Notes under the pieces: model-generated | The model's database searches: none | Seen by the model: only the letters and a program-made list of their open reading frames with translations | Told to the model about the DNA's origin: nothing | Program-made: the position numbers and the translations under genes | DNA from: Kordiimonas sediminis | Lineage (GTDB): Bacteria > Pseudomonadota > Alphaproteobacteria > Sphingomonadales > Kordiimonadaceae | Assembly (NCBI RefSeq): GCF_014656395.1 | Contig: NZ_BNCI01000001.1 | Coordinates: 310,001 to 374,000, forward strand | DNA: 64,000 nucleotides | Direction: 5' to 3' | Part shown: positions 61,895 through 64,000 of the stretch, in pieces | How the letters are laid out: each line of letters begins with the position of its first letter | How positions within the stretch are numbered: position 1 is the stretch's first letter

Positions 61895-62669
61895 GGCCTA
61901 CACTCTTCCCGCAAGATGGGCACGCAGGGTCTTTCGGCAATTTAATCAGCCGGGACCGCATGGATAGCGCATCAAAAATCAGAAACTTGCCAGCCAGACT
62001 GTCCCCGGCACCTGTAATTTCCTTCACGACTTCGAGCGCCTGCATAGAGCCGGCCACACCGGCGACCGCGCCGATTATGCCGGTATCAGCGCACGTTCGG
62101 TTCTGATCATCACCCGGCAGTTCGGGCATATAACACCGGTAGCAAGGCAATTCGTCCCCCTTGTGGGGTTTGAAAGTTGCCAGATGCGCTTCAAACGGAC
62201 CAAGTGCCGCGGAGACAAGCGTTATACCAAGTGCCACGCAGGTATCACTGACCAGGAGCCTTGTCGCAAAGTTATCGCAGCCATCAGCGACCAGATCATA
62301 CGTCGCAATAATCTGCGCCGCATTATCGGCTGTCAGTCGGTCACTATATTTAACAACACGTACATCCGGGTTAATGGCAGACAGGGAAATTTCCGCACTG
62401 TCCACTTTTGCCGCACCAATACGGTCTGTCGTATGAATGATCTGTCGCTGCAGATTAGAAATATCAACGCGGTCATCATCGATAATACCGATGGTGCCAA
62501 CACCAGCCGCAGCCAAATACATCAAAAGCGGCGACCCAAGCCCCCCGGCGCCGATCACAAGCACTTTGGACTTCAATAAAGCAAGCTGCCCTGCCCCGCC
62601 AATTTCCTTAAGGACAAGGTGACGGGAATAACGCTCTAGCTGCTCATCACTGAAATCCAGCAAGCTCAT
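61887..62669 (-). CDS. moeB: MoeB/ThiF/HesA-family adenylyltransferase
   Basis: This 260-aa E1-like enzyme adenylates the C-terminus of a small sulfur-carrier (MoaD or ThiS). The N-terminus reads YSRHLVLKEIGGAGQLALLK. The Rossmann motif GAGGLGSPLLMYLAAAGVG and NLQRQIIHTTDRIGAAK are conserved. A zinc site is CYRCYMPE...CPSCG, and TCADTGIIGAVAGV is the catalytic loop. The start overlaps the dut stop by one base (TGATG). Whether it serves MoaD or ThiS cannot be told; the symbol is a best guess. Confidence 0.85.
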   Translation of the reverse strand: MSLLDFSDEQLERYSRHLVLKEIGGAGQLALLKSKVLVIGAGGLGSPLLMYLAAAGVGTIGIIDDDRVDISNLQRQIIHTTDRIGAAKVDSAEISLSAINPDVRVVKYSDRLTADNAAQIIATYDLVADGCDNFATRLLVSDTCVALGITLVSAALGPFEAHLATFKPHKGDELPCYRCYMPELPGDDQNRTCADTGIIGAVAGVAGSMQALEVVKEITGAGDSLAGKFLIFDALSMRSRLIKLPKDPACPSCGKSVGHV

Positions 62670-63133
62670 CAGTGGGTTCCTGTGCTACCAAAACCACCTG
62701 TACCGCGCTCGGTCTCATCCAGGTTTTCAACTTCAACCCACGTACCTTGTGTGACAGGGGCAATCACCATCTGCGCAACGCGCATGCCCCGCTCAATCGT
62801 GAAAGGATCATTGGACAAATTCACCAGAATAACCTTCACTTCACCGCGGTAATCGGCATCAATCGTGCCCGGAGAGTTCGCAACAGTAACACCGTTTTTC
62901 GCGGCAAGCCCGGACCGGGGGCGCACCTGCGCTTCATACGCATGCGGCAGGGCCATGGCCAGTCCCGTTGGGATTAACGCCCGCTCAAGCGGCCCAAGGG
63001 TAATCGTCTCCCCCTCACCCAGGGCTGCATATAAATCCATGCCCGCACTATCAGATGTTTCATACTTGGGTAGCGGTAACCCCTTGCCGTGGTCCAGCGT
63101 TACAACGTTAATTTTACAGTCCATGTGCCCCAT
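62669..63133 (-). CDS. dut: dUTP diphosphatase
   Basis: This 154-aa trimeric dUTPase hydrolyses dUTP to dUMP, preventing uracil in DNA. All five motifs are visible: [52 protein letters not shown], and the C-terminal GTGGFGSTG. The ATG (MGHMD) has AGGATAAATTC upstream and is 4 bases from the coaBC stop. A later ATG (MDCKIN) is also possible. Confidence 0.96.
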   Translation of the reverse strand: MGHMDCKINVVTLDHGKGLPLPKYETSDSAGMDLYAALGEGETITLGPLERALIPTGLAMALPHAYEAQVRPRSGLAAKNGVTVANSPGTIDADYRGEVKVILVNLSNDPFTIERGMRVAQMVIAPVTQGTWVEVENLDETERGTGGFGSTGTH

Positions 63134-63137
63134 GAAT

Positions 63138-64000
63138 TTATCCTAATCTTTCTGCTATTTTGTCGGCCAGCTTTGCCGCCACTAAATCTTTGCCCGCTCT
63201 TGGCCAAGCTTCTTCTGAATCCTCGGTAATCAGATACACCTGATTTTCAGTACCGCCCATGATCCCGGTCGCGCCGGACACATCATTGGCGACGATCCAG
63301 TCACATTTTTTGCGATCGCGCTTCGCCCTCGCATGTTCAACAACATTTTCTGTTTCGGCTGCGAAACCAATCACCAGTTCCGGCCGTCCGGTGGTCATAA
63401 TGGAAATTCCCGCAAGAATATCGGGATTTTCCACAAGGGTCAGATTGGGCAAACCGTCGCGCGTTTTCTTCATTTTCTGTTCTGCTTCTGCGTCCACACG
63501 CCAGTCCGCAACAGCCGCCACACAAATCACCGTATCGGCGGGTAACGCTTTACGGACGGCAGCCTGCATCTGCCACGCGGTTTCAACATCAACACGGGTC
63601 ACACCGTCTGGTGTATGTTCAATTGTCGGACCTGCCACCAGGACAACGTCTGCCCCCAAACGCGCCAAAGCGCCTGCAATCTCGAAACCCTGCTTTCCTG
63701 ACGATCTGTTGGCGATATAGCGCACCGGATCAATCGGTTCGTGTGTGGGGCCTGCGGTCACAATAACCTTTCGGCCTTTCAGGGGATAAGCCGAACCACC
63801 GGCAAAGAAGTCATCCACCGCGGAAAGAATATCCGGAATTTCTGCCAACCGGCCGGGACCTACCTCGCCGCATGCAAGCATCCCTGATCCGGGGTCAACA
63901 AACAATATGCCGTCCCCTTTAAGGGTTTCCACATTCCGCTTGGTTGCTGGGTGGACCCACATTTGTGCATTCATCGCAGGGGCAACCATCACTGGCTTGT
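63138..64000 (-). CDS. coaBC: Phosphopantothenoylcysteine decarboxylase/synthase (5' end beyond window)
   Basis: The visible ~287 residues cover the end of the decarboxylase (CoaC) domain and the synthase (CoaB) domain. CoaC is marked by [14 protein letters not shown] and the lid region [15 protein letters not shown]. CoaB starts near [20 protein letters not shown], with [15 protein letters not shown] and [13 protein letters not shown]. The enzyme makes 4'-phosphopantetheine for coenzyme A. The frame is open to the right edge, so the real start is outside the window. It is followed by dut after 4 bases. Confidence 0.95.
   Translation of the reverse strand, partial: KPVMVAPAMNAQMWVHPATKRNVETLKGDGILFVDPGSGMLACGEVGPGRLAEIPDILSAVDDFFAGGSAYPLKGRKVIVTAGPTHEPIDPVRYIANRSSGKQGFEIAGALARLGADVVLVAGPTIEHTPDGVTRVDVETAWQMQAAVRKALPADTVICVAAVADWRVDAEAEQKMKKTRDGLPNLTLVENPDILAGISIMTTGRPELVIGFAAETENVVEHARAKRDRKKCDWIVANDVSGATGIMGGTENQVYLITEDSEEAWPRAGKDLVAAKLADKIAERLG

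Noticed and set aside
1-64000. CRISPR arrays
   Set aside because: No regularly spaced repeats of 24-40 bases and no cas genes were seen.

Overview
The window looks like chromosomal DNA of a Gram-negative alphaproteobacterium. The main reasons are the gene order rpmH-rnpA-yidD-yidC-engB, a coaBC-dut-moeB/thiF block, a membrane-anchored CycM-like cytochrome c, a ScfR/RamB-type regulator divergent from aceB-aceA, and the overall protein character. The genus cannot be fixed from the sequence alone; a marine Kordiimonadales- or Rhodospirillales-like bacterium would fit.

Layout. Positions 1-11132 are core genome: ribosome assembly and membrane-protein insertion (engB, yidC, yidD, rnpA, rpmH), an orphan histidine kinase, an S58/DmpA peptidase, a lipoprotein, tRNA-Arg(ACG), a BaiN/YhiN-type flavoprotein, a chemoreceptor and tRNA-Ser(GGA). 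Positions 11119-41596 form one 30.5-kb genomic island inserted into the 3' end of tRNA-Ser. It is bounded by a 17-bp direct repeat and carries a tyrosine integrase, an AlpA/Xis-like protein, and paired TACCCCCAAA repeats just inside both ends. Positions 41597-64000 return to core genome: an M-family DUF885 peptidase, gabT with its LysR regulator, a Na/Pi cotransporter, an APC permease, sdaA with an alkyltransferase-like protein, the glyoxylate shunt, a ferredoxin, leucyl aminopeptidase, NlpC/P60, cytochrome c, pheA, DsrE, MoeB/ThiF, dut and coaBC (running off the edge).

The island is almost wholly a defence locus. About 23 kb (34414 down to 11437) is transcribed in one direction with short gaps or overlaps: a TM0106/RecB-like nuclease-helicase; an unknown 165-aa protein; a RapA/SNF2-like helicase; an Hsp70-like ATPase ending in a DnaJ-like CxxCxGxG zinc motif; a large McrB with an apparent EVE-like insertion in its AAA+ domain; McrC; an unknown 161-aa protein; then, after a 116-bp gap with palindromes, a PLD-like/SNF2 helicase, a DUF4391 protein, and type III Mod and Res. 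A WYL regulator lies 1-2 kb upstream. GAC-N7-GTC operator-like half sites occur both at its own promoter (one) and at the head of the 23-kb unit (two), which suggests that one repressor controls the whole locus. A divergent two-gene unit (membrane protein plus Cys-rich CNAWNHP protein) shares that operator region, and an HNH nuclease is divergent from the WYL gene.

The strongest candidate for an undescribed system is the set nuclease-helicase / 165-aa protein / RapA-like helicase / Hsp70-zinc ATPase, attached to McrBC and a type III R-M-like module under common WYL control. Its defensive role is inferred from content and context; nothing in the sequence proves activity.
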